Assembly (NCBI GenBank): GCA_963565915.1
Contig: OY751489.1
Coordinates: 1,736,001 to 1,800,000 of the forward strand
From: Entoloma clypeatum
Taxonomy: Eukaryota > Basidiomycota > Agaricomycetes > Agaricales > Entolomataceae
Direction of reading: 5' to 3'
DNA length: 64,000 nucleotides
This document shows, one piece after another, positions 33,777 through 44,496 of this stretch (position 1 is its first letter; every line of letters starts with the position of its first letter). Under the pieces are notes generated by a model. The model did not search any database and was not told the origin of the DNA. It worked only from the letters and a program-made list of their open reading frames with translations. The translations under genes and the position numbers were made by a program.

Positions 33777-34083
33777 GCCTTCAGGTCTACAATTTGTTTC
33801 TTTTTATATATGCATGGACAATTGCGACACGGTGAGTAGCTTTACGCTACTTCGCCCTATCCTGCTTTCTGGTTGACACACACATGTCAACCAACTCGCT
33901 TTATTACTCGTTGCTGACAGTCATAAACTGTCGGCCAATAAAAATTGTTTTTACTTGTAAGAACATCATGGCAGTCAAATGACTGCCTTCAGGGAAACTG
34001 AAATAGCGAAAAACAGAAGAAAATATTGTACTAGATTAGAGAGGCCCTAGTTAAGATTGCAACGGCAATCTTGAAGGGGGGTA
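33777..34083 (+). other. 3' untranslated region and polypurine tract of element C
   Basis: No coding is seen. The stretch ends in the purine tract TTGAAGGGGGGTA, which primes plus-strand synthesis next to the LTR. Confidence 0.7.
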
Positions 34084-34267
34084 TGTAACGGATCTGGTGT
34101 TGTTTGGCTAGGGCTTCATGGCAAACCCTATTTAGGTAGTTGTTTACCTTACATAAACCCTAGCCCTTATCTTCACACCTGCACGAGTACCCTAGCAATC
34201 CATTCACTGGTCTAGTTTACTCCGTGCTATGTGAGATATTCGGAGCTCCCTGTAACGACACATTACA
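34084..34267 (+). repeat. 3' LTR of element C (184 bp)
   Basis: The ends are TGTAACGG and CATTACA, with a 5-bp terminal inversion (TGTAA/TTACA). It lies directly after a polypurine tract. The only copy is this one, so the right border is inferred from the terminal inversion. Confidence 0.7.
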
Positions 34268-36001
34268 GATGCGCAAGCAATGTTGCAGATTATAGTTAAG
34301 TAAATGATTTGCAATGTAGTTCTTTGTAGTTGGTAATACTTGTGTTGGTGAACAACCGATTTATGTTCAGAGGTCAATAGAGAATCTGCTCTAAGACATC
34401 AACACAGATTTACTATGTTTATTGCATGGTACAACAATAATGCGTGAGGGTGTTATTTGGTCTTGTTTGCCAAGGGAGGCAGCCAAAACAGGTGCTCTAC
34501 TCAATGCAAGAACCAGATCACTGTCACAGCCAGACAAGGCACAGATCAGATGATGGGTTGATCCAAATCTCAAGAGTGTAACAAGCACTCTGATGTGTTT
34601 CATGCAATCAATAGTAATCTTGGTATTCCAAGAACCATATAATGCAAATTAATGCATTATTAGTAAGCAATCATTTAAGATGCTTCTTCAAGTAATTTTT
34701 AGAAGATATACTTGGAAATAGAACCCAACAATAGTCTGATAAGACTAACAGATCAATTCATATCATATTCTCTTTTATCCAGAATTCATCGTTTCTGGGT
34801 GAGAAATCATAGGGGTATAAGCTGGGATAAGCTTTTTCTTCTGTTCAAGCTGACCATTGATAAGTATGCAGCTGTCACGGTGCTCCTTAAACAGTACAAC
34901 CTATAGAGTGTTGTATACAAAACAATGCATCTGATGGTGAGATCAAAAGATCAAAGATCAGTTTGATAGCAATGGTATTGCAAAGCAGATAGCACATTTA
35001 TGCTGCCATTAAAATGCTTCTCTATATTCTCCCCCTTTTCACAGTCAAGTATGGCAATCATTTCCCGTGTATCTTTTGGCTTTCAAAGGGCATATGCTGA
35101 AATAGATGCAGAACTTGGTTGGAAAACCAGAAATTCATGCAGAAAAGATGATTGCAAACTGTGGAGGAATTACTCTGCAAGATATACTGAGGTAATTAGT
35201 CTCAGGCGATTATTCCAGCAACATTTGTAAGCTGTGATACAACCTGATTTTTGACTATATCCATTTTTGCCATAGGGTGTGAACCATCACGGTCATCCCT
35301 ATCTGATTCTGTGACAAGGCCATCGCCGCTTGATTAAAGCGCAGATGCCATATAAGTCAAAATGCAATGCCAGCCTCAAAGGCGCAAGATGCATCAGAGA
35401 TCATTCCCATGCAAGAAATGGAGAGTTCAGATAAGAAGCTTTGCATAGCCTCAAATCATCACTACTTTGTGAAGAGGTGAGGAACAAGATTGGTTGGCTA
35501 GACCAATTTGAATCGATTTAGTTGAAGAATTGAAAAACTCTTCTTCTCATAATAAAGTATTATAATTTTGGCAGCCAAAATGACAATTTCAAACACTATC
35601 GCAGCCTGTCAAGGCGCAGAATAGGCAATGCAAAAGTCATAGCGCACAAATACAATATTGTGTTTATGCTTAAGAGCATGTTTATCCAATTTATCATGCA
35701 ATATTTGAGCAACGATAGAAGATGGAATATTAATTCCTGAAAAGGAAATGAAGACGCAGCAGAAAGACAAACTAATGACTCATGCAGTCTCATTTAAACC
35801 AGCTTATCAAGCTGTTTTCTTTATAGTAGGTGGCTCAAAGGCACACCCAACTATTGGAATCATTCCAGATTGGATATAAGCTATTTGAACATAAAATGCA
35901 AATGCAGTTTTAAATCTCTCTTTTTTCATTCAGAATTTGAACAGGTTGCAAATCAATGTATTGACTGCAATGAAAGAAAATACAATCATGCTACACAATG
36001 A
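34268..36001. other. AT-rich noncoding stretch with hairpins
   Basis: No convincing coding region was found. It contains perfect hairpins, including 34618-34633, 34639-34660 (8-bp stem), 34732-34747, 34779-34798 and 35565-35581 (8-bp stem). It also holds copies of a GCAGCC...GGCGC motif near 35370 and 35601. It may be the decayed 3' part of the copia element whose gag follows on the minus strand. Confidence 0.5.
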
Positions 36002-36865
36002 TTACACTGTTCTAAGATCCATGCCTGGAAACGCTACGTCATAATCTTCGACTGGTGGATCCTTGTATTTTTCTGTTATGATGGCTTCATGCATCAGACC
36101 AGCAACACAGCTAGAGTAGCGCAGAGCACCAGGGTCTGTTGGTGCAGATAAGAAAAACTTCTTTTTCCATAAGTTCCGAGATGGCTGATGGAAAACATCA
36201 CATGATGTCAGTTGAGGGTCATAGGAGATACCTATGCCGTAAAGGTAATCCTCAAGTGACAAATCAGGAACAGGATCAACACGATGATGATTATATATTT
36301 CAACAATCAATTCTCGAACCTTATCATAGGTGAGATCATCATTGTAAAGAAGGGTTTCTATGGCAAAGTCATCCCAATCAGGAGATGGGAGGGCAGATAG
36401 AAGCATTAGGGCCCGAGTCGATGGAGAAATAGAATGATGTGCACCAAGATGATCGAAGATCTTATCAAGATAATCAATCTCAGTTGCAGGTTGTTGCTTC
36501 ATAGAAAGTTTGAAGGACAATGCAGCACAGATGTCAGACAAGACTATTGTGTAAACAGCTTGTCCAAATCTATTTTTCAACTCGAACCAAGTCTCAGAAG
36601 ACATATCCCTGGTGAGTTTGATCAACAGGTCGACACAAAGTCGAATATTGGCTAAAGCCATTTGATCTCTAATGTTCCATGCTTTGACTTGAGTTGTATG
36701 GGCTTTCCTTGTAAGGTTAGCAGACATCAAAGGTCGCTTCTCAACACCATCAATGATTCACCACAAATCCTGAGATCTAAGAAACAAACACATGGTGTTT
36801 GCCCACTCAGGATAGTTTGTTCCATCAAGAATGGGAACAGCAATCAAAGAAGTGATTGAGGACAT
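36002..36865 (-). pseudogene. Ty1/copia-type Gag, element H, one TGA
   Basis: The likely ATG is at 36865. The first 35 codons (VPILDGTNYPEWANTM) are the usual copia Gag start. A TGA at 36760-36758 follows LW, probably from a Trp TGG, and the same frame then runs open for 242 codons. The body matches the UBN2-type Gag pattern: ETWFELKNRFGQA, DICAALSFKL, LDKIFDHLG, LMLLSALPSPDW. No zinc knuckle and no pol follow, so the element is truncated. Confidence 0.75.
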
Positions 36866-38128
36866 GTTTGTTTCTAAAAAGAAACAGTGGTCAGCAAATA
36901 TTCAAGACCAATTTAAACCAATAGGAGGTATTGTCTGAATCATTTGTGACACATGTCAGAGAGAGTTTATGTAATAGCCTTTTAAGGTGTGATTAAAAAT
37001 ATCACATTGCTATGGTATTTACTAAAGATGGTTGCCTAGTCCAGCGTCTCTATCTTTATAACTCCAGGTGTGACCTCAGGTGTAATACCAGGTGTGACTC
37101 TCCTTTCTTCATCGTCACTGTGATTGAAAGGGGATGGTAAGTCCCTCTTTTGGGCTCTCCGGATGTTACTTGGGCATGGTGCCCAGGGATCCTGGAGAAT
37201 CACAGTTTTAACGATTGAAGAGAAAATAGATGGGGATGCATACTGCTTTTCGTTTTCCACATTTGCGAGTGCAGACATGACATGCATGCCACCCGCATCG
37301 CAATTGTGTGACTTTCACCTTCCAGATGTGTGGTGTGACCATGCAGTTCAGAGTACAGAGGTGTTGTCTGTGGAAACCATTATCACGCTGAATTATGTGG
37401 ATGGGGTCATGTGACCAATGGTTTTCTTGAATGAAACCATAGTGGAAGCAGATGCAAGATCCTTTCATCTAAGAACAATTTTTAGTCAGCATCAAATCTG
37501 AGATTATGCAGCCAGAAAGAAGGGAAAGTCCCTGGGGCAGCCCAACGGGGCGCACACCAGGTACAGGGCGCAACGAATCAAGATTGATCGACAAAAAAGG
37601 TTCAAGGATCTTTAAAAGTTCCTGAGAGCCAAGATGCCTCATGTCAGCATATCAATGTTACTCAATTTGGTTGAAACCAAAATGCCAGACAGGACATGAC
37701 ACAGCATGAGAAACCTCAAATCTAGATCGCAGCCAAAAGAAGGCGCAGATCCAAGAAGGGGTTTTCACCAGGGTGTGGCAGCAGCCTGACAAGGCGCTCA
37801 AGCCACTGGCTTATACAAAAAATGTCCAAATATAGACATAGGCCATAAAAGGTCCTAGTCTAGATCAAGAACTAGAGGCAGCCCAAAGGGCGCTTTGCTA
37901 GTCTTGGACATCAGAGCTAGGTGCAGCCCGAAGGGCACTCACTAGTCTGGAACCTCTGAGTATCAAACCAGATAACTAACTTAGTCTAGTCTATGCTACT
38001 AACTAAAGAGGCAGTAGCAGCCCAAGGGGCGCTTTAAGACGCGTGCTCACTGGCAAGGCCAGGTTAGTATCTAACAGGCTAGACAGTTGCAGCAACTCCT
38101 TCAGAGCATGCAGACTGTACCGGGCAAT
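36866..38128. other. Leader of copia element H, with repeated small hairpins
   Basis: No coding is supported. Motif copies at 37537-37553, 37781-37797, 37878-37893, 37923-37937 and 38017-38032 share GCAGCC(C)...GGGCGC and can fold into a stem with one bulged A. A stretch near 37066-37100 repeats AGGTGTGAC three times. Confidence 0.5.
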
Positions 38129-38143
38129 CCGGGGCCCATAACC
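38129..38143 (-). promoter_or_regulatory. Primer-binding site of copia element H
   Basis: On the minus strand this reads GGTTATGGGCCCCGG. GGTTATGGGCCC is complementary to the anticodon arm of initiator Met-tRNA (GGGCCCAUAACC), the half-tRNA primer known from Drosophila copia and Ty5. The identical site is next to the LTR of element G. Confidence 0.7.
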
Positions 38144-38235
38144 TATCGAACAGCACCGGCTACTACGCAGGGGAACCTGGGTAAGATACTCACATTGGAG
38201 GCAAGAAGAACGAGAAGAGTGGAGCGATGATGAAG
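38144..38235 (-). repeat. 92-bp LTR end fragment of copia element H
   Basis: It lies next to the primer-binding site, where the 5' LTR should end. A 92-bp homologue lies at 43670-43761. Both include a GTGAGTATCTTA splice-donor-like stretch. The rest of the LTR is replaced by the pogo relic. Confidence 0.5.
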
Positions 38236-39892
38236 ATATACCGATCAACAGCGCGGTGGATGTATTTGGTGCGATAATGGGCTTTGAAACATTGTATGAT
38301 TCCTTGATCCTTCGGCTGGATGTGCACAGTAAGATTCGGTTCAAAATTCTGAAGGTCATCAGGAACAATATGGCCAGAGAAGTTGTCTTGGAAGAGGAGG
38401 ATTTTACGTTGTTTTGCTTGTAGATCCCTGTCCCATTCTCATATCCATTCCTGGTACAAAACCCCGGTCATCCATGCCTTTGCATTGTTTCGGTAATGAA
38501 AGCCAAGCTGGGCCCCCGATCTCCTCTTGAAGGCTCACGGCTTGGCTGCCTTTCCAATAATGAATGGTGGGAGCTTCTCGGAACCATTGGCATTGGATGT
38601 GAAGGCATAGGTCAGTCTAATCTTCTTGCCCTTCACACCAGAGTATTTCTTATCTGCAAGTCCTCGATCAGGTGGTAATCTGTTCCAGATGTCCAGTTAG
38701 CATCAAGTATTTGATGAAGAGGGAAACGAACATGTAGAACAAGCCTGTCTCATCCATGTTGAAGATGTCCTTCAACTTGTAAGGACTCCCTGTGATCATT
38801 TTTCAGATATGTTGCCTCTCCGTCTCCACTGTTTGTGAACTCACGGACGCAGCTTCACCATGGCGTTTTCTCCATTTCAAACCATTCCTTTCTTTGAACC
38901 GAGTTAGCCAACCATCACTGAGAGTGAGGCGCTCGTTGGTTGAAATTCCAGCTAGATCTGCAAATTTGGCCCATTTTTGTCACAAGACTTCACCTGTAAG
39001 AATCATTCTATCAGCCAATGCCTTTGTCACCCACAATGACAACATCTCATCAACTTGGGGGTGATTTGTTTGGCAAGCACATTTCACAGTGCGCATCCCA
39101 CAACAACTCTTCTCCCACTCTGCTCGCCACTTTGCCTCATCCTTCAGCCACAAAGAAACAAGGGGCTGTTTAATCCTGAGGTTTGGGTAGATGGGATCGA
39201 AGTGCTTTGTAGTCTTGCTCTGATTTTGACTGTTTGCATGATGCCAGTTGAGAATCTCAATGCGCTGTTCAAGTGTGGCATTTTCCTTCTTCACGAAGAC
39301 AGGGTGTGGTTTCTTCTTTGGTCCAGGTTCTTTGTCGCCTGTCTTCTTTTTGGAACCTGTTTCATTACTCAGTAAACATCGGGGGGAAAAAATGACGTGT
39401 CATACACTTGCGTTTCTGGCTTGTAACTCCCTTAGCACCACCCCCCCAAATTTGCAGCCTTTGTACAATGTCTTCATCCTTTGCATCCAATCCATCCAAT
39501 CCCTTTTTATAGTCTGCAGCCTGTTTGAGCTTCTGCACCACATGCTCCTCGTCAACGAGATTGCCTGCTCCATCTAACCACTTCTCATCACTTTCTGTGA
39601 GCCTTCAGGTCTGACTCGAGCCTTGATTTCTGCTCTAAGACCTGGTTTTGCAAGATCTGCAAACCCTTCTTTAAAGAACCAAGAGGATTTGTTATGAAAG
39701 AACATTGTTGATGATCTCATCCAGCAGTTCACATAGAAAATTATTATTATATAAGCTGATTCCCACCCACATATGTATGGGTTTTGGCCCCAAAAAGGTA
39801 TGGCTTATGGGGTATGAGGGAGTTATGGGTTTTGGGTCCGATTTTCCTGTGAACTGGGTTACTGGAGCGATGGGTTAGGAGGGAGTTGACTG
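38236..39892 (-). pseudogene. pogo/Tc5-type DDE transposase relic
   Basis: From right to left, a terminal repeat starts CAGTCAACTCCC next to TA (39893-39894). A CENP-B-like helix-turn-helix region follows (TLEQRIEILNWHHANSQNQS, 39294-38980), then a Tc5-type DNA-binding domain (KWAKFADLAGIS, LTRFKERNGLKWR). The catalytic blocks are DIFNMDETGLFYM (near 38760) and LLFQDNFSGHIV with IQPKDQGIIQCFK (near 38330). TGA stops near 38979 and 38810 sit where Arg codons are likely, and other frame changes occur. The left terminal repeat is missing. Confidence 0.8.
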
Positions 39893-41045
39893 TATATTGA
39901 ACGCAGCCCCTCTACCCAATGATATGTCTGAAACACAGTCTCATCAGCTTAATTGTCTTATTGGGGGCAAATCTGTCATCTTTATAGTTACCATCAAGTG
40001 TGATAATGCTGTTAGTGAGTTGAAGGAGGATATACAAAGCAAGTGGGCACTGGGTCCTTTGAAGGATGTTGATTCACATGTGCCTTACTTCACTGCCTTT
40101 TCAGCCCAAAGACAACAACCCTATTGCTGCCATGCCAGCCGACACTCTCGCTGAACGTATCAAGTCCCTGGGAGATAGTGTTTCGCAATTTGCCAACAAG
40201 CTAGAGCCCATACACAGCATCGTCAGTATCTTTCCAAAGCAACCTCCCAGTGAGCACCTACACATAATCATGAAGGTCCCGGCTACTGGTGAGTGAGAGT
40301 GAATTTCCATGGCTGAGTGTTACTGATAAGATTTCACCCTATAACCTGTCTTCTGTTTGCCGGCTCCCAAATGTGATTTACTCACTGCTCTGGACTTCTT
40401 CTGCATGTTCATTCATTAATTCAAGCGGGTCAAGGTGGGTATATCTTGCCTCTCAGTTCACTTACACTGATGCCAGGATTGTCAGGAGAGATACCTATTC
40501 ACACCAGTCAGTGGATTGAATTGAGAAGTGCATCTCATTTTATCAGCTCTGATAGCACATCCTCTCCTGTACCCAGCACTGGCTCCATTCTTCGTCTTGT
40601 CAATTCGGCAGAAATGCTGACAATGTGGGACTCTGACCCGCTGTCCTCCATTTTCATTCGAGAGTGCTACATCACATGGTGGAACACGTTCATTCTTGAT
40701 GTTGGGAAGAGTCCACGTAAGAAGTTCGCACTCTCCTCATCTCCAGGCTGTGGAAAAATGGTTGTGACCAACTTCATCTTCAAGATGGCAACCTCCCATT
40801 CCCTTTTACGTGATCGGCCCATCCTTTACCAGTTCAAGACTGATTTCTATCATATCCATTCAGATAATATATTCAAAGTCACCCGTGATGTTGCCTCCAA
40901 CATTGCTATGCGCCCCGAGACATTCTACCTCCTGGATGGCCTGAATGCTGACCCCTTGTATTCCGAATGCCTAATGCTTTTCATTGTCCCCCCACAACAA
41001 CCATTTCAAGGACTGGCACTATCACAGGACCATCACACCATTGTA

Positions 41046-42663
41046 CAGTGCCTCACAAAACTGATTCAATGTTTGTTGCTTTTTGAATACCTTCAAGATA
41101 ACTCTGCAAAGAATACCAATTGAATTAAACCTTTGGTATATAATTGAAAGCCCTACTTCAGGGCTTTCAGAATATAAAGGAATCATATGATTTAAATCAG
41201 ATCCATGGAGATATGATTAAATTAAATCAGCAACTCATTGAATCAGTTTTGTGAGTACCTATGGCAATTATCAGAATCAAATGCTTCACTGGTTGTATGG
41301 TAACCAGTTGTCATGACTTACTGATGGAACTTGAATAGAACCCTGATGGGTTGTCAAGAAAAGTTGTATAAGAAGAATCCAACCTCAACAGCCTCCATAA
41401 TTAATCATGCGCCCTATCTCCTCTTCCCACAAGGAAAACATTCTTTCTCTGGCCTCCAATGGTCACTCCACTTGTCATATTGCCGCTAACCTGGGTGTCA
41501 GCCAACCAACTGTCTCCAGAGTGCTTCAGAATCTTCTTCCTCATCGCAATCTCTCTTCTGGTGGTCGTCCATCCAAGCTTTCTCCCACCAACACACGAAA
41601 CATACTTTCACAAATCACCTCAGGGAGAGCCTCCAATGCTGTGCAGGCTACCAAACACATCAACACTGTCATCTCCAATTCTGTCTCCCCAGAAACTGTG
41701 AGAAGGGTTCTCAGAAAACATGAATTCAAGGTTGTAACAAAGAAGAAAAGACCTTTCTTAAAGGCCATACATCGGAAGAGGCAGTTGGCATTTGCTATGA
41801 AGCACAGGGAATGGACAGTGGAGGGCTGGAAGAGGGTCATTTGGTCAGATGAGACCAAAATCAACAGGTTTGGATCAGATGGCAAGGAATGGGTCTGGAA
41901 AAAGAAGGGTGAGGGGCTTATTGAAAGAGAGGTTCAGGGCACAGTCAAGTTTGGGGGAGGAAATATTATGGTTTGGGGTTGTATGGGTTGGGAAGGTGTG
42001 GGGAGACTTGCAGAGGTTGAGGGGGGGATGGATGCTGATCAGTATGTGTCCATTTTGGAGGACACTTTGCTGCCCAGCATAGAGGAGAGTGGAATCTCTG
42101 AAGAGGAGATCATTTTTCAGCAGGACAATGACCCCAAGCACACCTCCAAGAAGGCCAAAAAATGGATGGACAGCAAGAATATTGCTCTGCTGGATTGGCC
42201 TGCACAGTCCCCAGACCTCAATCCTATTGAACACCTCTGGGTTCATATTAAAAGGAAGTTGAATGAATATCCAACACCACCCAAGGGAGTCTGGGAGATT
42301 TGGGACAGAGCAGCAGAGGTGTGGAATAATATAGAGCCAGAAGTATGTCAAAACCTGATAGAAAGTATGCCAAGAAGGGTAGAGGCAGTAATCAAAGCTA
42401 AGGGGGGTAATACCAAGTACTAAAGTATAAAATACTGTATTTATTGTACATACTCACAAAACTGATTCAATGAGTCCCTGGAGTAATTTGATCATATATT
42501 GATCATCTTTTATGGGAATTACATAATTATTGCAGATTCTGAGAGTCCTGAAGCAGGGCTTTTAACCAGGTACCAATACCTTCTTTTGATTGGCATTATT
42601 TGCAAAGTTATTTTGAAGGTATTCACAAAGTAGCAAACATTGAATCAGTTTTGTGAGGCACTG
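41046..42663 (+). mobile_element. Tc1/mariner transposon, copy 3 (1618 bp)
   Basis: TA flanks it at 41044-41045 and 42664-42665. Length, ends and the four core sites match copies 1 and 2. It sits in the coding region of the Crinkler-like gene. Confidence 0.97.
41407..42423 (+). CDS. Tc1/mariner DD34E transposase, copy 3
   Basis: The 338-codon frame is uninterrupted, with WSDETKI, FQQDNDPKH and SPDLNPIEHLW complete. Private differences are minor (FKVVTKK, RQLAFAM, EGWKRV). With copy 2 it defines the family consensus at nearly all sites, so it should encode a full-length enzyme. Confidence 0.97.
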   Translation: MRPISSSHKENILSLASNGHSTCHIAANLGVSQPTVSRVLQNLLPHRNLSSGGRPSKLSPTNTRNILSQITSGRASNAVQATKHINTVISNSVSPETVRRVLRKHEFKVVTKKKRPFLKAIHRKRQLAFAMKHREWTVEGWKRVIWSDETKINRFGSDGKEWVWKKKGEGLIEREVQGTVKFGGGNIMVWGCMGWEGVGRLAEVEGGMDADQYVSILEDTLLPSIEESGISEEEIIFQQDNDPKHTSKKAKKWMDSKNIALLDWPAQSPDLNPIEHLWVHIKRKLNEYPTPPKGVWEIWDRAAEVWNNIEPEVCQNLIESMPRRVEAVIKAKGGNTKY

Positions 42664-43556
42664 TATCTTCCTGTTTGGTCCTGGGACAAACTTCAACAAT
42701 GCTGGGAATTGTGCTACCAGGCAATATCCGAGGAAACCATCAAGAGCCAGTATGAGCAATATGGTGGCATAGCTCATTTTGTTTTTTGGCAGCCTGACAA
42801 TCCACCCCCTCTCGAAGCTACTATTGCAGATAGCAATGCTTGCCAGAGCATTCGCTCTGTCGGCGAGCCATCCCAGCTCTTTCCTAGTTCACATATGCTC
42901 CTCCATATCCATGTTGATGAAGAGTTGCATTTTAAGCATGTCCTCCTTGCCTCGAGATATGTTGGCACCCTGCTTTTCTCCAAATACTTCAAGGAGACAC
43001 TCAAGAACCTAAAGTCAATGCTAGGTGGGGGGGGGGTGCTTTGGCAGGCCACCTGTTCAAGTGCTATGCACATTTTGTATTTGAACTTGGCTGCGATGAG
43101 CCATTGAATTGCTCCTCACTTGACGGTCTGCATTTCTATAATGTTTCCTTTAACCCACATCTGATCATTCTCTGCAGGTGAGGAATCTTATAAGCTGACA
43201 CTTCACCCATGCCAATGTAAAGTCTTTGATAATGTGCCGCAGAGTCTGAACCTGGAGGACTACCATGTCCCACTGCAATGAATTTTGCTGCTGCCGATGC
43301 TTTGATTAAGGAGACGGCAGTGCAATACACTGTCACCCAGATTCATAAAGTCAAGGGTGTGAACATCGCCCAACAACTTGCAACCCTTTATGGCAGTGAA
43401 CTACCCCTCCTTTTTGTGGTGCCAGAGTCAATTGCCAAAGACTTCCCCAAGCAATCAATCCTTACCACTGGTGGCAAGGCACCCACGAAGCTGCCTGTGG
43501 TTCACAAATTCGTTGCTGGCCTGCCTCTCAGCATTGTTGCACCTCGAACCACTTGA

Positions 43557-44496
43557 TATTGAACTGCTGTTTGTTGTTATAATTGTGCTCTGTTGCCATG
43601 TTCTTGTAATTTATCCGTCTTTGGGGGCATGAACTGATAGCTCAGTCCATCTGTGATGTTCATGGTGCCTATTGAATAGCACTGGCTACTATGCAGGGGA
43701 ACCTGGATAAGATACTCACATTGGAGGCAAGAAGATCGAGAAGAGTGTACCGATGATGAAGGTACTTGGTAAAAGTCCTGTTTTTGCAGATACAGATACA
43801 TTGAGTATTATACCTACAAGAATGCGCACAGACCATGTACAAACAAGTACAAACTGAGTTCTGTCGCAGAACCATAAACTCATGTATATGGTAATATGTG
43901 ACTTATAGTCACATAGTGTGACAAGCACATGATGTGACATAACATGACATATGTTATGCATTTCTGACACATATCTAATGAGTCAGAGATCTGGAGTGAG
44001 TCTAGATTGTTCTGAGTATAGAACACTTCCATATGTAACTACATATGGGAATACACATGTTTGATGACATGTGACTGACTGTCGAGACATCCATCTAGAA
44101 TGTATTCTCAACAGTGCCTGGTCCATGTCAGATATTGAAGACAGCGACGATGTTCAAAATAGTATATGGGGCTGCACCGCGACTTTCTTACACCATCGCG
44201 TTGAAACAAAGGAAGTGAGTCTGGGGATGAGTGCGAGCGATATCTCTAACACACACAAACACCAAACACAACAACAAAGACCGAACAAGTCTCGCGATGC
44301 GTACTTCTCAATCGATATAGTTCAGGGTGATGAGTGGGATCACTCAGGATACGACTCTTCCAAACAACAATTGAATAACTTGCTTAGCAATGGCTCAATA
44401 AATTTTCTCCGCAGTAGCCTCGCGAGACTTCCAATTCCCATAAAGGCTGGGGCATTCTTCCTCATTCTCCAGTTCTCACTTTTCCTCCCGTTCAAC
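43557..44496. other. Spacer with a copia H LTR fragment
   Basis: The 92-bp homologue of 38144-38235 lies at 43670-43761. The following 300 bp contains small palindromes (CATATGTAACTACATATG near 44035) and could be the rest of that LTR. The right end is unclear. No gene is seen. A TATA-like CATAAAGG lies near 44440 ahead of gene X. Confidence 0.45.

Larger units (their letters stand above)
19582..34267 (+). mobile_element. Ty3/gypsy element C, split into three coding blocks
   Basis: Blocks 19582-20823 (RT), 21496-22003 (RNase H) and 29526-34267 (integrase, chromodomain, extra frame, LTR) follow the order of one element. Solo LTR K separates the first two. A LINE end plus A3 separates the last two, with roughly 0.5 kb of C missing there. 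The coding blocks share a remarkable density of short perfect hairpins, which supports their common origin. The 5' end is lost at the A' border. Confidence 0.75.
39924..43556 (+). pseudogene. Crinkler-like (CRN) gene broken by Tc1 copy 3
   Basis: Exon 1 (ATG 39924) encodes a ubiquitin-like header, HQLNCLIGGKSVIFIVTIKC, followed by a block near 40230 that ends EHLHIIMKVP, both typical of CRN N-termini. From about 40480 an NTPase-like domain shows FIRECYITWWNTF, a degenerate P-loop SSPGCGKM and FYLLDGL. After the transposon, YLPVWSWDKLQQCW and YEQYGGIAHFVFW continue the CRN C-terminal region, ending near FVAGLPLSIVAP and a TGA at 43554. Intron signals are plausible around 40080-40104 and 40275-40480. 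The frame is also off by one across the insertion site, and a run of ten G at 43025 shifts it again, so the gene is doubly broken. In other organisms CRN proteins act in host cells or in conflict with other microbes. The role here is not known. Confidence 0.75.

Noticed and set aside
37036..37287. 83-codon minus-strand frame with TPG repeats
   Set aside because: The repeat comes from a short AGGTGTGAC duplication, and nothing else supports coding.
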